Below, piece after piece: positions 24,413 to 37,856 of a DNA stretch of 64,000 bases. Made by a program: the position numbers and the translations under genes. Where the stretch lies: assembly GCA_905331475.1 (NCBI GenBank), contig CAJNYU010004349.1:43089-107088 (forward strand). Direction: 5' to 3'. The notes beneath the pieces were generated by a model that was not told the DNA's origin, did no database searches, and saw only the letters and a list, made by a program, of their open reading frames with translations. How positions within the stretch are numbered: position 1 is the first letter of the stretch; the number at the start of each line of letters is the position of its first letter. This DNA is from Rotaria socialis. Its lineage: Eukaryota > Rotifera > Eurotatoria > Philodinida > Philodinidae.

Positions 24413-27400
24413 GTTTACCGGTTGAAACTATGATAATTTAGTCGCAAAAATGTGTTGTTTCCTACAATCACTTGCGATACAAGTGAGCAATATCTAAAAT
24501 ATATCACAATTTTCGTTTGGCCTCAATAATACTAAATAATTCTCTAGTAAAATAAGCTTATATACTGTTTTTATTTTTCGCTTATTAATATTTTTCTTAG
24601 AAAAACAAAATACCCACGCAAGAGAACTACTACACTTTCTCTGAATCATACTCACTCTATATCATAGGATTGTAAGTCAGAGTTAAAAAAAACGTGCAGC
24701 CTGCATGTTTTCAAGAGCATTTGCCAACTTGAGAATGGCGGTCTGACGCAATGACCACTCAAAGTAAATAGAGTAAAACATCAGATTGACTGAATTTTTT
24801 GATTCAGCACACTCAAAATGAAGAAAAAGGGAAAGGGGAAAATCGGTGAAAAATAAAAAGAGGTCGATGATTTGTTTTTCGCGCCTGTCTTCGAAATTTC
24901 GACATGACAACACATCCTTACGTCATACACTGCTATGATTTCGTACGTTTTAATCCGCATTTGTCATTTTTCACGTTCTCCCAATAATATTCTCTTTTTT
25001 AAATGTATTTTCTCATCAGAACTTAAGGATTCACCTATTCCAATATGCGTATTTGTTTTAGGCTTCAGCGCTTGTAATACATATAGAGGGGGAGGGGGCG
25101 ATATGGAGAAATGAATCAATATGTTGCTCTTTTGATTTCATGACACGATTGTCAAGAACGTTACTAGGGGGATTCCTTTTTCTGTAAATTTGCGCTGTTA
25201 GTTTTCTTTCGTCACTGTGTCAATAATGTCGTTCCGTTAGATTCAACGTCATTCAGGTTGAATTAAAGAGAGTGAATGAAACTGTCAATAGTCATAATTG
25301 ATTTTTAAATGTTAGTTCTATGTGATAGTGAACTATCTAAAAGTATACTTATCTTAACTTGTATTACCAGTATGGTAGACATAATATTTTTAAAAAGCAA
25401 CACTAGAAGTCTTCTTTGGCCAAGTAAAATTATAGAATGATCTAAAAATGCGTTGTAAAAGCACATGATTTTTCGTTCAAACCAGTTTTGTCAAAAGAAC
25501 AGAAGACCTACTTATATATTTATATATGCATAATTTTTGATTCTCATGCCAAGCAAGAAACTAATATCCAAATAATAGTGCGAATTGTCAAGGACACTCG
25601 CTTTCAAATGTATTCTTTGTCAAACTTTCATAGGTAGACTCTTTTAAAGAAAGGTTTCTACAAAAGCAAAGCACAGCATGTTTTTCCAGCTTCTAGGTTA
25701 CAGTAAAAAGAAATTCTTAACATTACTACCCATAAATGAATAATAGCTAATGGAGAATACTCAACTGAAATAGTCTACTACACATTCATTTAGTTCATGC
25801 CTAGTCCGCGGTATGCAAACGGAATAAAACAATTGAACAATAGCTTTATTCAGATATTTGATTTGATAATGCCTGAGATGCGGCTGACCTTCTAATGGCA
25901 AGCTATAGTTGTATAGCAGCGAAGAGTTATCTTTAAGCAGTGCAAATAACAAAGTGCCCTTAGAGTCACTCCATATCTAAATGAAACTCACCGACATAAG
26001 ATATATTAATCAAAAATGGATTTGGATTACATATGATGGAAAACTCTTACGCTTAGAAGTAAAGCAGAACAAATAATTCTAATATCTTAATAATACGATT
26101 ATTTCATTTTAGTTCAAATATGAATTCTAACGTCTTATAATGAAGATTGCCAGAGTTGCATTTGCGATTTATGTCTTATATTCCTGTTCCTTTATTCTTG
26201 TTTTTTGCTTTTCAATTTCAGATGAGTGCAATCTTTGCACATATTACAATATAAATTTTCGTTCCTGATAGGATACGAGAACCGTATAGTTCGATCGGCT
26301 AGTTCACGCGGGATATTGAAAACATGTTTCTATGTAATGTTTTTCTTTCTCTATTTAAAACTATAAATAACAGGACTTCGCGTAACTGGCTAAGCTTTAA
26401 AGGTGACTTCGCACTAGTTACATATATATATAAGTACGGGAATTCTTTAATGCATGCTCAGATAAATCCCAGTATCTCTGGTGCCGAGCTGGGTTCATTT
26501 GATAGGGATTCCCATTGATTATTCAAGTCCCTATTTCTGAAATATTTCTTTCCAATTTTTTTCAAAACATTAAAAAAATATCACGCACCAATTTAAGTGA
26601 ATTAAGCATCGTTCTTTTTTACATCGCTCGCAGAAAGAAAGAAAACGGTGTAATAACTCGAACTTTCCAAATTGACTCATTTTTAAAGACGTCATATAGT
26701 TTGTTGATTTTTAACTTCTGTAGTTTTTGATGATATTGCGTAAGTTTTTCTACTACCTTATTTGCTTATTTGAATTTTTCCGTGTGAAATATATCTGTTT
26801 TCAAATTAAAAACAAATCTCTAGTCTCATAGAAAGATGGAAAATGTGAAAGAAAGGTAAACACAAAGACAAAAAAAATGGATAAAATATATAACATTGTC
26901 ATAATCAATCAGATTTTCATATATACCTGAAAGAAAACTAGAATCAGTGATGGATTCCATTCAAAACTTGTATAGTACGCAGATATATCTTTTTTTAAAT
27001 TTATATTTCAATGCTTGCATGACTTGTATTTATTTTATGTGTAAACTCTTTAATCAGTACTTATAGTTAATTAAGATCTAGTTTATTTAGCTAAATGTTA
27101 CAACAGAAATATATGCTTAGTTGCCATAAAAATACATACAGTATGCATTTCTTAATAAAATATCATTCAATAACAAATTATTTGAATTTCAAAAAAATTC
27201 ATAAAATATTTTTGTAGCATATTAGAAGATTTTCAAAGATAAATCCATGATCGATGTTGCTTGGTAAGCTTTTCCCACTTTGAGAATCACATAGCTCGAC
27301 TCGCTTGATGAACACGCCTATTTATGTCAATATTTTTTATTTTGGCATTCTGGATCATTAGTTTTGAGTCAACTTAACACTTTCTAAAAATTAAATTTAA

Positions 27401-28142
27401 CATCATCCCGCTCTCTTGTAGACATAGTTTGAAAACATGAAAGGAATCTTTATATGCAAAACCTTATTATACACGACTACAGTATCGATATCATGTTCTA
27501 CTTATCGAAAGACGTTTCGGAATCACTGCTAGAAACGTGAGTACTCCGGTGATTTTTATGAAACCAATTAAATGCCACATTATGTCACGTTTAGCGAAAG
27601 ATTCTTACGGTAATTCTCTGCTATTCACCGACGAAAACATCATACAAAACCGAAACCTATCCTCTATTTATAATGCCTCGACTAAACACTTACGCTCATT
27701 GAATGTACTCATTACACTTAAAATACATATAATGCCTCCACGGCGTGATCACAGTTACGAGTCAAGTCTTGGGTGGACACCACCAAACGAACTCCATCAA
27801 TGATCAATGAAGTTATCAAATTTTACATCATGCATTTCATATTTACAATTTGTAGATTAGCGATTACCTTCAGCATCACTAGAAAAAAAGCAGATTGTCC
27901 TATATAATTTTTTCTTTATGCTTTAAAGCAATTGCATAACTTCAACTGAAAAACAAGCTCGTACCTGGCAAGAAGTTTCGTGTTAAAATTTTCGTGCTTC
28001 ACCTAAGTGAATGAATTATTTTCAGCATGTGATTCAAACTTCATATCTAGCTTTGAAAGTAAGTGATTTTGTTCTATGGAATCAACTGGCCTCATATTTT
28101 TAATCATATTGTGGGATTTAGTAATCTATCTCAGATAGAAGT
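24413..28142. other. Gene-free stretch
   Basis: AT-rich with no recognised coding sequence or RNA gene. A G-rich patch (GAGGGGGAGGGGGCGAT) lies near 25086. Open frames of 60-90 codons are noise. Confidence 0.4.
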
Positions 28143-28146
28143 TTAA

Positions 28147-29191
28147 GGGGGAACCCCCCCTCAGAAAGTCAAGTTTTGTTAGAAAATTCGATTTTTCAAA
28201 AAATGCATTATCTTGTAGCTCTGAGTGTCCTCTTTCAGAATATATATAAATTATATGAAAATGATACATATTTAGGCTTTTTTTGCGCGTTTACTCGAAG
28301 CCATTGTAGAAATAGTCTAATTTTAGTGAGTTTTTCCTTAGTTACCGTGAATTGGTATCGTTCAAATTTTGATTCGAGCATTAGAAAACCATCCTGATAT
28401 CAAATAACATGTTTCTAAGCGGTCTGAGCGCCTGTAAGAAGATTTTGGTAGGTGTTCTTAAGCAACGAAAACCCTGTGTATGTAAGCGACAGCTATTATT
28501 CCAACTGTATCTTCGAATGTAGGGATGTAACACTAGCAGTGCACTACTAGAGTAACGATACAGATTGTTATTGATCTATATTAGTAATAGATAGTACTTG
28601 AGCTGACCATATAATATGTTACAAATATTTACACAGGAACACCATGAACTACCCCACAATGTTGTAAGTCATTTTTCTCAGCGTCACTTTTTTCTTGTTT
28701 TCTGATCACTACGGAACATTTTCTGGGTCTATCGCTCAATGCATACTACTGATTCTCTTTTATTCGAAAGATCAAATATTTCTCTATAAATTGTAGAGAC
28801 AGATTTTTAAAATATATTTCGGTTGTTCAGATATTTGAAAATCTTTGAAACAGTTCATAGTAGTTTTCTATGAGTTTCAGTTTAAAATGACCATTGCAAT
28901 TGAACGAAGCCGAATAAGAAAAAACTGTTCCTACAATTTCTAGATAAAATATTTTTCTTCATTTAGAAACAAAGTTCAGTATTTTACATGCTACCGTACA
29001 TCGGGAAAATGTTCCGTGCCGGAAGCCCTGTTTTGATGAGTAAAATGAGTATAACTCAATTATTATTGAAAATGATTGGTTCAAATTTTTATCAGATGCT
29101 ATTTATAATAGCTTTTATATTTCATGAAATTTTCATCCAAATCTGTTACATCGTTTAGAAGATAGGTTTCTGAGGGGGAGGGGGTTCCCCC
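28147..29191. mobile_element. piggyBac-like non-autonomous element flanked by TTAA (1,045 bp)
   Basis: The sequence TTAA at 28143-28146 is followed by GGGGGAACCCCCCCTCAGAA. The right end is the reverse complement, reading TTTCTGAGGGGGAGGGGGTT and CCCCC, and is followed by TTAA at 29192-29195. The inverted termini are about 25-29 bp and differ mainly by a few C residues. TTAA at both flanks is the hallmark target duplication of piggyBac elements. No transposase is visible inside; a 73-codon frame near the left end has no recognisable content. Assignment to piggyBac rests on TTAA and the GC-rich termini alone. Confidence 0.72.
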
Positions 29192-29195
29192 TTAA

Positions 29196-31861
29196 CATTC
29201 TTTTTTTTTCAACAAAACTGAAATCAATTCAAACGGATGCTGTATAGCAATAAATTATAATAAGTTCGCGATTTTATCATCATTTAATAGTTGAAAGTGT
29301 TCTAGTTTGTCATGTACTCTTAAATCAATGTTGTATACCTAGTGGCACCAAAAATATTTTGAGAAAACTAGATTTTTTCCTGATTTTTGTATCGGCGGTA
29401 TCAATTTTCTAGTCGTATTTTTCATACATCGATGGCAGACAAGAACTTTCGTTCCGCTTAAGTTTAAAATTTTTGTTAGCCATAATCTATTCAGATTATA
29501 TAATACCGAGTTTTTCTTGATAAGCACATGATATTACTTCATTTTTTTTAGTAATTACACTATGCTGTCAGATCGGCATTTGAATCTTTTCTTTTCAATG
29601 GCATGACCAATTTTAAATAATCTAATATTGAGTTTGCAGTTCGTTTTAAGCATTATATATTAAAATCAATATCATTAACTTCATTTTTATCTTGCCAAAT
29701 AGTTATAATTAAATTTGTATCTGTATATAACGAAAATAATGTTCTATTTTATAAGCTGTTACAATAAGTAGATGTGAAGCAATAATAAGAGCATAATATT
29801 TTGACATATGAATTAATTTCTGATTAAATTAAATGTTCTTTCCTTCAGAATGAACTATCATGAATATTTTCTAATCTTACTTATATTTTTACTGCAGCCA
29901 TCTTCTCACTTTTTCGTGCATATTGTCAAGTTTTGGGATAGATGATGACCAAAATTATTCATTTCCACGCAATACAAGAGTTACAAATTAAAAAGATTCG
30001 TCGAAGTACTATTCTAGAATTAGTTTGTCTTTTATGTTGGGTATGTTTGATAAATCAATTTTCCATATGAATTTCTTCAGTTAATAAGTTTCGAATAAAG
30101 TAATCATAAGAGATACGCCTATATTTGATTCTATGACCAATTTCGATTTCGTTCGCACATCTCGTAAAAATACATATGTGCCACATTTATTTGACATTTT
30201 TCGATCAAACGTTTGTAAATGCTATTCGCTTCAAATAAAAGATGCATATGAAGATTAAAACTGTATTGAAAACAAACATTCTGCTCCAAAAAATTTAACG
30301 TTCTATTTGCTCGAGCAAAACAGATTTTTCCTATCATTATCCTTTCTAACTTCGAATAATCAATTTCAATGAAATTCAGATCAATGGAAACAACTATTTC
30401 CATAAAAGTGGTGCATGAACTAAATAGATGCTAATTCACGCTGTGATCGATACTAAATTAGGATAACTAATAACTATATATTATTCATTATTTTATCCGA
30501 TCAAGAAAGCGTGTAGAAGAGAGAAAAGTTTATTTTATTTTATTTTTTCTAGCATACGAAAGTCACATGTACAGCTATGCACAGAATAGATAGGAACGAT
30601 GAAGAACAGACAAAACAATAGCTGTGGGTATGAGTGTGTTGCTACAAGTGTGCATGGCTTTCAGCTATTTACCCATACTCATACTCACACATCCATAGAT
30701 TCTTAACTTAGGCGACATACTACCATCAGCGATTTACTCTTCAGCAACTATCATGCTATGTGACAAATGATTAGTGAGAACTAAAACATTGTATAGATTA
30801 TGAGTCGAAATGATAATTAAAGAGTTGTATCTTTTTTTGTTTCATTTAATATTTCTACAGTTCGCCGATTCAAGATAAACTCTTAAAGGTTTTTGTCTGT
30901 TGGGTTCAATTAATAATTTCATTACAGGGACGTTCTTTCAGATTTGATCCTGATAAAGCATATAAGATACGAGTTGAAAATGATTACGCTGTTGTGTGCA
31001 CAACGATCTAATCAATAAACGATTTAACAGCATAACAAGAGAAGTGATTGGAGCAATAAAAATGAGAAGAACTCTAACACGAATAGAGATTATAGAGAAT
31101 CACTTACTTTTAATTCATGAAAGGCATCTATTTTTAAACTATGACCAAAAAACCTATTGAGAGCAATAAGGGCAAATGATAGAAGATCATTAATTGTGTA
31201 CTTAAATTCTTGCTACGCAAATCAAAAATTGAAACAAGTACTATTATCTCAAAAGAGACGTAATCATGTCTCTTCAGTGAATTTTGTACGCACAGTCAAT
31301 TATTAGCTCTGGCAAGAGTAATATCTATATTTTATGGTAAAAAAAATGAAAATATTTATCACAATCCAGTTATTAATAGTTTTTTGATGGCATCAAAATG
31401 GCATGGAAATAAATAATAAAACCGCACGAACTATAGTCCATTCATTTTTATTGTAGCTAAACGTTTAAGGTATGGTTTTATGCGGATATTTCATCTCAAA
31501 CTAAACCATGCTTATGATATACTTACTATTGAATGATTTAAATACTCGAGTTCTACAAATCTATATTAACCTTGAAATTCTCCTGGCACAAAAACAAAAC
31601 TTAATTGATGAGTATTTTTAATACTTAGATGATTACTTAAACGGAATGTTAATAGTTTTGCTTTCTGCTTGATAAACATTATAAGGAATATTTTCAGACT
31701 AACTCTCATGACTTTCTAAAGTTCGATGAGTTTCAAAAGTCTATACCATCAAGAAAAGCGAAACTTAAGAGCTGTAAATTCAACTCTTTATGTTGAAAAA
31801 AGAAAAGTCAGACATTTTTTGATCGACAGCATATAAAAAAAGCAATTGCCATCGAAACATG
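29196..31861. other. Gene-free stretch
   Basis: AT-rich and unremarkable, with no recognised gene. It leads into the 3' end of the minus-strand ADP-ribosyltransferase-MORN gene. Confidence 0.4.
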
Positions 31862-34223
31862 TTAATTCATATACGTGTCATTGAACCAATTGCCGCTCGT
31901 TACCATACCATTGGCAAATGTCATAGTGCCCCATCCATGTTTCTTATCATTCATCCAAGATCCTTGATATTGCCAACCTTCGCGAGATGTAAATATCCCG
32001 TGCCCATGCATAAGGTCCTTAATAAAATTACCCACATATATATGTCCACAGTCCCCACAATGAAAGGTACCATATCCATCCTTCAGGCCATCTTTCCAAT
32101 TTCCGTCATATCGACTACCATTAGGCCAGACGGATACTCCTTGACCGTTAGGTTTATCGTTTACCCAACTACCAACATATTTATGGCCACAGTTGTTACA
32201 ATCAAAACTTCCATGCCCCTGCCTAAGACCATTTTGAAAAGTTCCTTCGTATCTGCCATCTGGATAGTTAACAATTTGGATGGAGTTAGGGGCCACATAA
32301 GACAAGTTCTGGTTGTATACTTGAGAAGACATAGAATGATTTGAAATGACTGGGTATTGTTCGGCATGATTTGTTGCATTTGAATATGTTTGAGCATGAT
32401 TCGGCGAGACTGTCGGGAATGAAGTTCGATTTGGTTTTACTGATAACGATTGAGAGCTCATGGTATCGCGATATTGTCGAGCAAGGAGGGGCACATTAGT
32501 AATGTTTATCTGGGACTGATTCGGCATTACTGCCACTAGTCTATCATTAACACTGGTTTTCAATTCCTGTAAATAGTTTGGAGCGACGGGTACCCATTGA
32601 TGTTGGTTTCCATTTGGTGGATAAGTTTTTTTGTGTTTGTCTACTTGCATTGTTTTTGGTTTCATGCTGAAGTCATTTTGAGTTTTTGGTTTATAATCTA
32701 GAAAAAACGTTTTCTTCTCAATACTCATAATCGACCGTCATTTGATATATTTAATATCTACTCACTAGACAATGTTTCATTCTTTGTCTTTGTTGATTTC
32801 TTCTTCTGATCAAACGGCACGAAATTGGGCGTTTTTTTTGAATCATCCGTATCTTTAGTGAATCAATTAAATACAATTAGACGTAAAAATTGTTTCAACC
32901 AGTAAACATTTATCACGAATGAATTTCTCAAAACCATGATAGAATTGAAACATTTAAGATTTCGATGAACAATATGAACAAATAAAAAGTACTACTCAGT
33001 AGGGACTATGAAATGTGAATATAAGCCGTGTTTTTATGTATGCTCTCAATAGCACACACAATTATTACATCGATATTGGTAGTGCTATTATTTCATAACG
33101 TTGATTATGAATGACATCCTAATATCAATGATATAGGACAACATTTTACATTTTCTGCAAGGGAAAGAAACTGATTTCAATGGTCACAGTAAATTAAAAA
33201 TCACCTGAAATTATTTGAAATCAGTTTGTTACTTCCTGTACACGACAGAGTATATTAATTTAAGCGAGCCAACATTTAGAAGCCAACCAATATGATGAAA
33301 AATGACGATATAAGGTTCTTATAACTACATGATATGCTATCCTCTACATCTTCCGTTAGATTCTTTTCAGAAATTGTGCTCGAATTTTTTAATGTTAAAG
33401 TACCATTTCAAAGAAAACGTCAATTTCATCTACTACAGAATAGTGTTTTAACAGCTCCTTGATATTGATAGAACAAATGAATAGAATACTTACGTTGTGC
33501 TGTTCCATCAGATGCCGTTGGTGGCAAGTGAACCTGTACAATAGCTGATGCTAATTGCTCGTCACTATTGTCACTCAATTCTCTTAAATGTATTACGTGT
33601 AGACCGCCAAGATGATTCAATGCATTACTCTCAACTTGCAGACGGGTGCCTGGCATCAGTATGAGTTCATCTTCATTGTCAAAGTTCGTGTAGCCTTTAA
33701 TATTCCTTCCATTAACTGCTTCAATCAAGAAAAGAGTCGAATTGATATCGACAAATCCTTTAATAACATCGACAGATGATGAACACGAATTCACAGCCCA
33801 CCAAGTCAATATTTGATCTTTCTTTAATTTCTCACTGAGATCTTTTTGAACCCCGCGCCATATAGCTTTCTTTACTGAAGGTAGTTTTTCAATTGCTACT
33901 TCGAATAGTTTAAGAAAAGGAAACCAAGGCTTTAGTTTAGATCGGTCTTCACTTCTTAGTGCTTGATTTAATACACGATAGAAGCTACCTTTGCCCCACT
34001 CCATCGTGTACAAATATACAGCAGCTGATTCATCGCGTGTGAGACCATGTTCTGAAGGAAAATGGCAATGTTGCTTAGCTACTTTGATATAGCGAGACAA
34101 TTGATCGATATAAGGAAGGATTGCAATTAATGATTGTTCCAGAGAGACAAGTTTACAACTATAATATCCATATATTGGTGAAAGTGTTTTCGTACCGAGA
34201 TCGAAATCAGTAAAACGATTCAT
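31862..34223 (-). CDS. Mono-ADP-ribosyltransferase (ART family) fused to five MORN repeats
   Basis: Three minus-strand exons (34223-33494, 32852-32766, 32697-31862) join with matching phases into 550 residues. The N-terminal ~240 residues are an arginine-type ADP-ribosyltransferase domain. It has HGLTRDESAAVYLYTMEWG, then IWRGV with the R of the R-S-E triad, SCSSSVDVIKGF with the Ser, and NEDELILMPGTRL with the ExE glutamates. This enzyme class transfers ADP-ribose from NAD+ to protein side chains. A charged linker rich in Asn, Gln, Ser and Pro follows. The last ~130 residues are five MORN repeats: YEGTFQNGLRQGHG, YVGSWVNDKPNGQG, YDGNWKDGLKDGYG, YVGNFIKDLMHGHG and YQGSWMNDKKHGWG. MORN repeats commonly bind membranes or partners, so they may target the enzyme. 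There is no signal peptide from ATG 34223, which suggests a cytosolic protein. Other upstream starts in frame are non-ATG. Confidence 0.86.
33157..33241. mobile_element. Tiny hairpin MITE, related to the element at 23391
   Basis: The left arm CAAGGGAAAGAAACTGATTT and the right arm (reverse complement reads AACAAACTGATTTCAA) form an 85-bp hairpin. The AAACTGATTTC core matches the termini of the element at 23391-23767. It sits in the first intron of the ART-MORN gene and carries no coding sequence. Confidence 0.55.
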
Positions 34224-35364
34224 AATGTTTCTTAAGCCTTTTGATAGCCAATAAAAACAATGAAAGAATATGTTTTCAATGCTAACTTGCGTAAGGAGTG
34301 ACACGTCGTAATATTTGATAACTTGATTTTTGAAGAAATTCGCTCTGTTATTGAAAAGTTTCTAATAATATGGATAATAGCTACTTGATAAACTAAAATA
34401 AAAACATAAATATGAATAACATTCAGAAAGGAGGTAGACGTTTAAAGTTAGAAGAATAAAACGTGCTGGGTGACTCTCATCTTCATCGACATTCTAAAAA
34501 TATCTTCCCCCAACTGTCTTTCTTATTCATATGTCCATAGTCAAAACATGTCTCATATCTATAACTCACAGCTTTGTTTTTATTGTGTTCATTCTTTTTT
34601 TTGCAGAGCTTTCTTCATTCTTTAAAGGGTGATAGCTATTTATACTTAAGATTGCAATACTACAGGTGGTGCTAGTACTTATTCTTGTGCGTTATAATAC
34701 GCAATCATACTGAATTCATATTTTTTTTAAATTACTTATTTTTTTCGAACTTATTGATTTGCGCAACATCAATAGAGCGTGATATTTTGTAGAGGTGGAT
34801 ACATAGTTATATGAAACTGTAAACATCATTTTTTTGCATTCCTCTTCGTCTACCTGGTAGGTTATATCGTAAAAAAGAGATACATTTTTATAATGAATCT
34901 ATTTCTTGTCTTCATTTGAAATGCTCTACCATGAGAGGGAGAGTGTTTGTACGTGTATAGAGAAGTAATGATTTTCAATTAAAAAGCGTTTCATTACGAA
35001 CTGCGAAATCTGCAGTTACGGTATATCTGAAACGACGATGTATTGAATGCGTTACTAGAGCGAAGCATAAATCGATTTTCAATAGGAAACATATATAAGA
35101 GTGAATTTTGCTGGCATTGTACGGTTTGCAGAAAAAAATGAAAGTGAACGCTGGAATAAATTGACATGTGCATTACATAGATCACCATTTCTTGCATACA
35201 AGTCAAGTATTTCCCACGCTGTCAAGTCTTTGATTTGCGAAGAAATTGAGATCATAAAGTATATTTAAGGTTTGAAGTCGCTTGACAAAATTAAATCTCT
35301 GCGTGAAAAGTTTTCCGATTATCAGTATATCACAGTCATATCCTTTTGAAAAGTATAATCCGGG

Positions 35365-35387
35365 AGTGTGTGTGTGTGTGTGTGTGG
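35365..35387. repeat. (GT)n microsatellite
   Basis: About 23 bases of uninterrupted GT dinucleotide. Confidence 0.85.
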
Positions 35388-36404
35388 TCTCTGCATATAC
35401 GCACACCCTCAGGTATTAAGAATCCTTGAAAAATATTTGTAAACGTCTCTTAGTCAAGATAAATCAAAGAACGCTAAATAAATTTGCTTTTCTCTAAATA
35501 TCTATCATTTTAATCTGTTGTGACATTTTTTGAGTGAAAATATTATTTTCTCGTGAACGATACTTATTTAAGAGCTCAACTTTTTATAACAGATCTATCA
35601 TATAGTCAGTCAAAAAAGATAAAATAATCATTGACTAATCTCGTATAGTTAGCGAGAAATCAAAGAATCACAAGAAGAAATCTTGCGTGACATTTAGTGC
35701 AACAATAACCACCCATCTGTTTTAGTTTTTATCTTCTTGCTTGATCCTGAACATTTTTGAAAATATTTTTTTATCAAAATATTTCGCGTTCTTTGCTCTA
35801 TGAAATAGAAAAAAAGAAATTTGGGTTAACTTGTAAAAAGTCTTTAGCAGTTGCAATTTGATCTGTTGTGACAAAAAAATGACCAAAGTGTATGTTTAGA
35901 AATTTTTTGCAAAATTTGATCAGAAAATCAAAATCAAAGTTATGATCAATTTGTATCTTTGGAAAGAGTAATGTGCTATCTACCAACTGATGTAAAAAGT
36001 TCGTTTTATCCAATCAGAATTATAGGATAAAAAGCAGAATTTCTATCGATAGCTGCCACTCAACAACTTTCATTTTGATCTGTCATGTTTCAAAACTCCT
36101 CAGCCACTGAGCTAAAATATTTGATACTTTTATGGTAAGCAGAGCGAATCAAATGAAACATTTCAAAAGAAAGATGGTCCAAATCGGTTAAGTAGAAGTT
36201 GAGATCTAAGCTTTTTCGTGTTTCCAGAGCAATCGTACAATGCCAGCGAAATTCACTGTATATATAGGAAATCATTCAAGGGGGAAAAAGCGGCTCCTGG
36301 TGTAACGATAAGAATGTTTTATCGTGATATCGAACTGGATAGAGGTGGAGTAGCTTACCGCTACTCTAGGTAATGATGTTTATTCGTTTATTCACATATC
36401 CAGA

Positions 36405-36665
36405 GTGTAACGACACAACTAGAGAGTGTCGCCTATGCCCGTCGACATGATGGTATATTGTGTCATCTGACATCTCTAGAGTGTAACAACTTCATACATA
36501 ACACACGTATATATAGGAGAGAGATAGAAGAGAGNGTGTAACGACGCAACTAGAGAGTGTCGCCTATGCCCGTCGACATGATGGTATATTGTGTCATCTG
36601 ACATCTCTAGAGTGTAACAACTTCATACATAACGCACGTATATATAGGAGAGAGATAGAAGAGAG
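36405..36665. repeat. 131-bp tandem duplication
   Basis: GTGTAACGACACAACTAGAG at 36405 recurs at 36536 as GTGTAACGACGCAACTAGAG, and the two 131-base units match almost throughout (two or three substitutions seen). The unit itself contains two related sub-motifs, GAGTGTAACGAC and GAGTGTAACAAC. An ambiguous base (N) at 36535 sits exactly on the junction. The near identity points to a recent duplication or an assembly effect. Confidence 0.85.
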
Positions 36666-37856
36666 GTACATTAGAACAATGGAAAGAGAACAGAAAGAGA
36701 AGGAAGGAGAATCATCGAAGCGTGCCATCAATATCGGCACACCTATTTGGTCACCAGAATGGGTCATATTTATTTTATTCACCACAGGTGTGGATATGAT
36801 GTATAGATGTGTCTGTGGATTTCTATTTGTGGTAAATGATAACCAACCCTCGACTCCTCTCGACTGAGAGACATTACTAGACATTTCATTGTTATCGCGA
36901 AACAATGTTAAAAAGAACTTAGCTATAAAGCGCGTTTCTAAAAAAAGATGCGTTTTTAATAATAGCAATCGCATTACACTCCCGAAAATGCATGAATACT
37001 ACATGCGAGTTGTAACGTAGTAGTATACACTACTGTTATTCTCGTTTCGTTTCTATTGTTTTTCTGTTTCTTTCGTTTCTGCTTTCACAGTATGCTAGAA
37101 ATATACATATAGATATATGTATTGTTTTTCTTTCGTTCTTTGATCTTTTCTTGATCTCAACTTAGATTGGCTATTCTTAAAAAGGAGAAGATATTATTTT
37201 CGGCCGTGACCTTGCTTTCTCTATTACGCAATAATATTGTCTATTACGTAATATATATTTTTGTGCTTTTTGAAAATAAAGATAGATTGTTAATATTAGA
37301 TTCTTTGGGAATACGTGACACGAGTAAAATTCTGCACATGTCTCTTGGATTCCCCGATTGCAAATGATTCGTTTCATATATGATAACCATGTAAAAACAT
37401 TTTACTCATCATTTTTTTTTTGTCAAGAAATCTTGGACCTTTCATATATTTCGAAATCTCAATTTTCTCTGAAATGGAAATCCTGACAGTGGGGAAAATA
37501 GTTGACTCATATACAATAAATAAGGCTCTATCGAATGCACGGGCCAAATCTATCCTCTGTTTACTTTTATTTTTTCCGATTTTTTTTCTTCAAACCGTAT
37601 GATGTTAGCACAATTCACTCATATATTTTATTTTTCTATTCTTGATAGGTAATTACGTTATGTTATTAACTCACAGTGAAGCTTTCAGAAATAAACATGA
37701 TTGCCTTCAAAAGAATATTGTTCTTTCGCAAGTTTCCTCTGTAACGCATTCTTATCTTTCATGTGACGCATTACTGTTTCATCATACTATTCAGTAGTAG
37801 AAAATAATATATTTAAGTAAGAACCAATATCAGAATCAATTTCATAAAAACTTGTG

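Larger units (their letters stand above)
34224..37856. other. 3.6-kb gene-free stretch with tandem and simple repeats
   Basis: No gene is supported. It holds a GT microsatellite (35365-35387) and a 131-bp tandem duplication (36405-36665). The 127-codon minus-strand frame at 36594-36974 overlaps the duplication and has no protein-like content. Confidence 0.45.

Noticed and set aside
31859..32344. 161-codon plus-strand frame
   Set aside because: Antisense shadow of the MORN-repeat exon.
36594..36974. 127-codon minus-strand frame
   Set aside because: Covers half of the 131-bp tandem repeat and continues into unrelated AT-rich DNA; no recognisable content.
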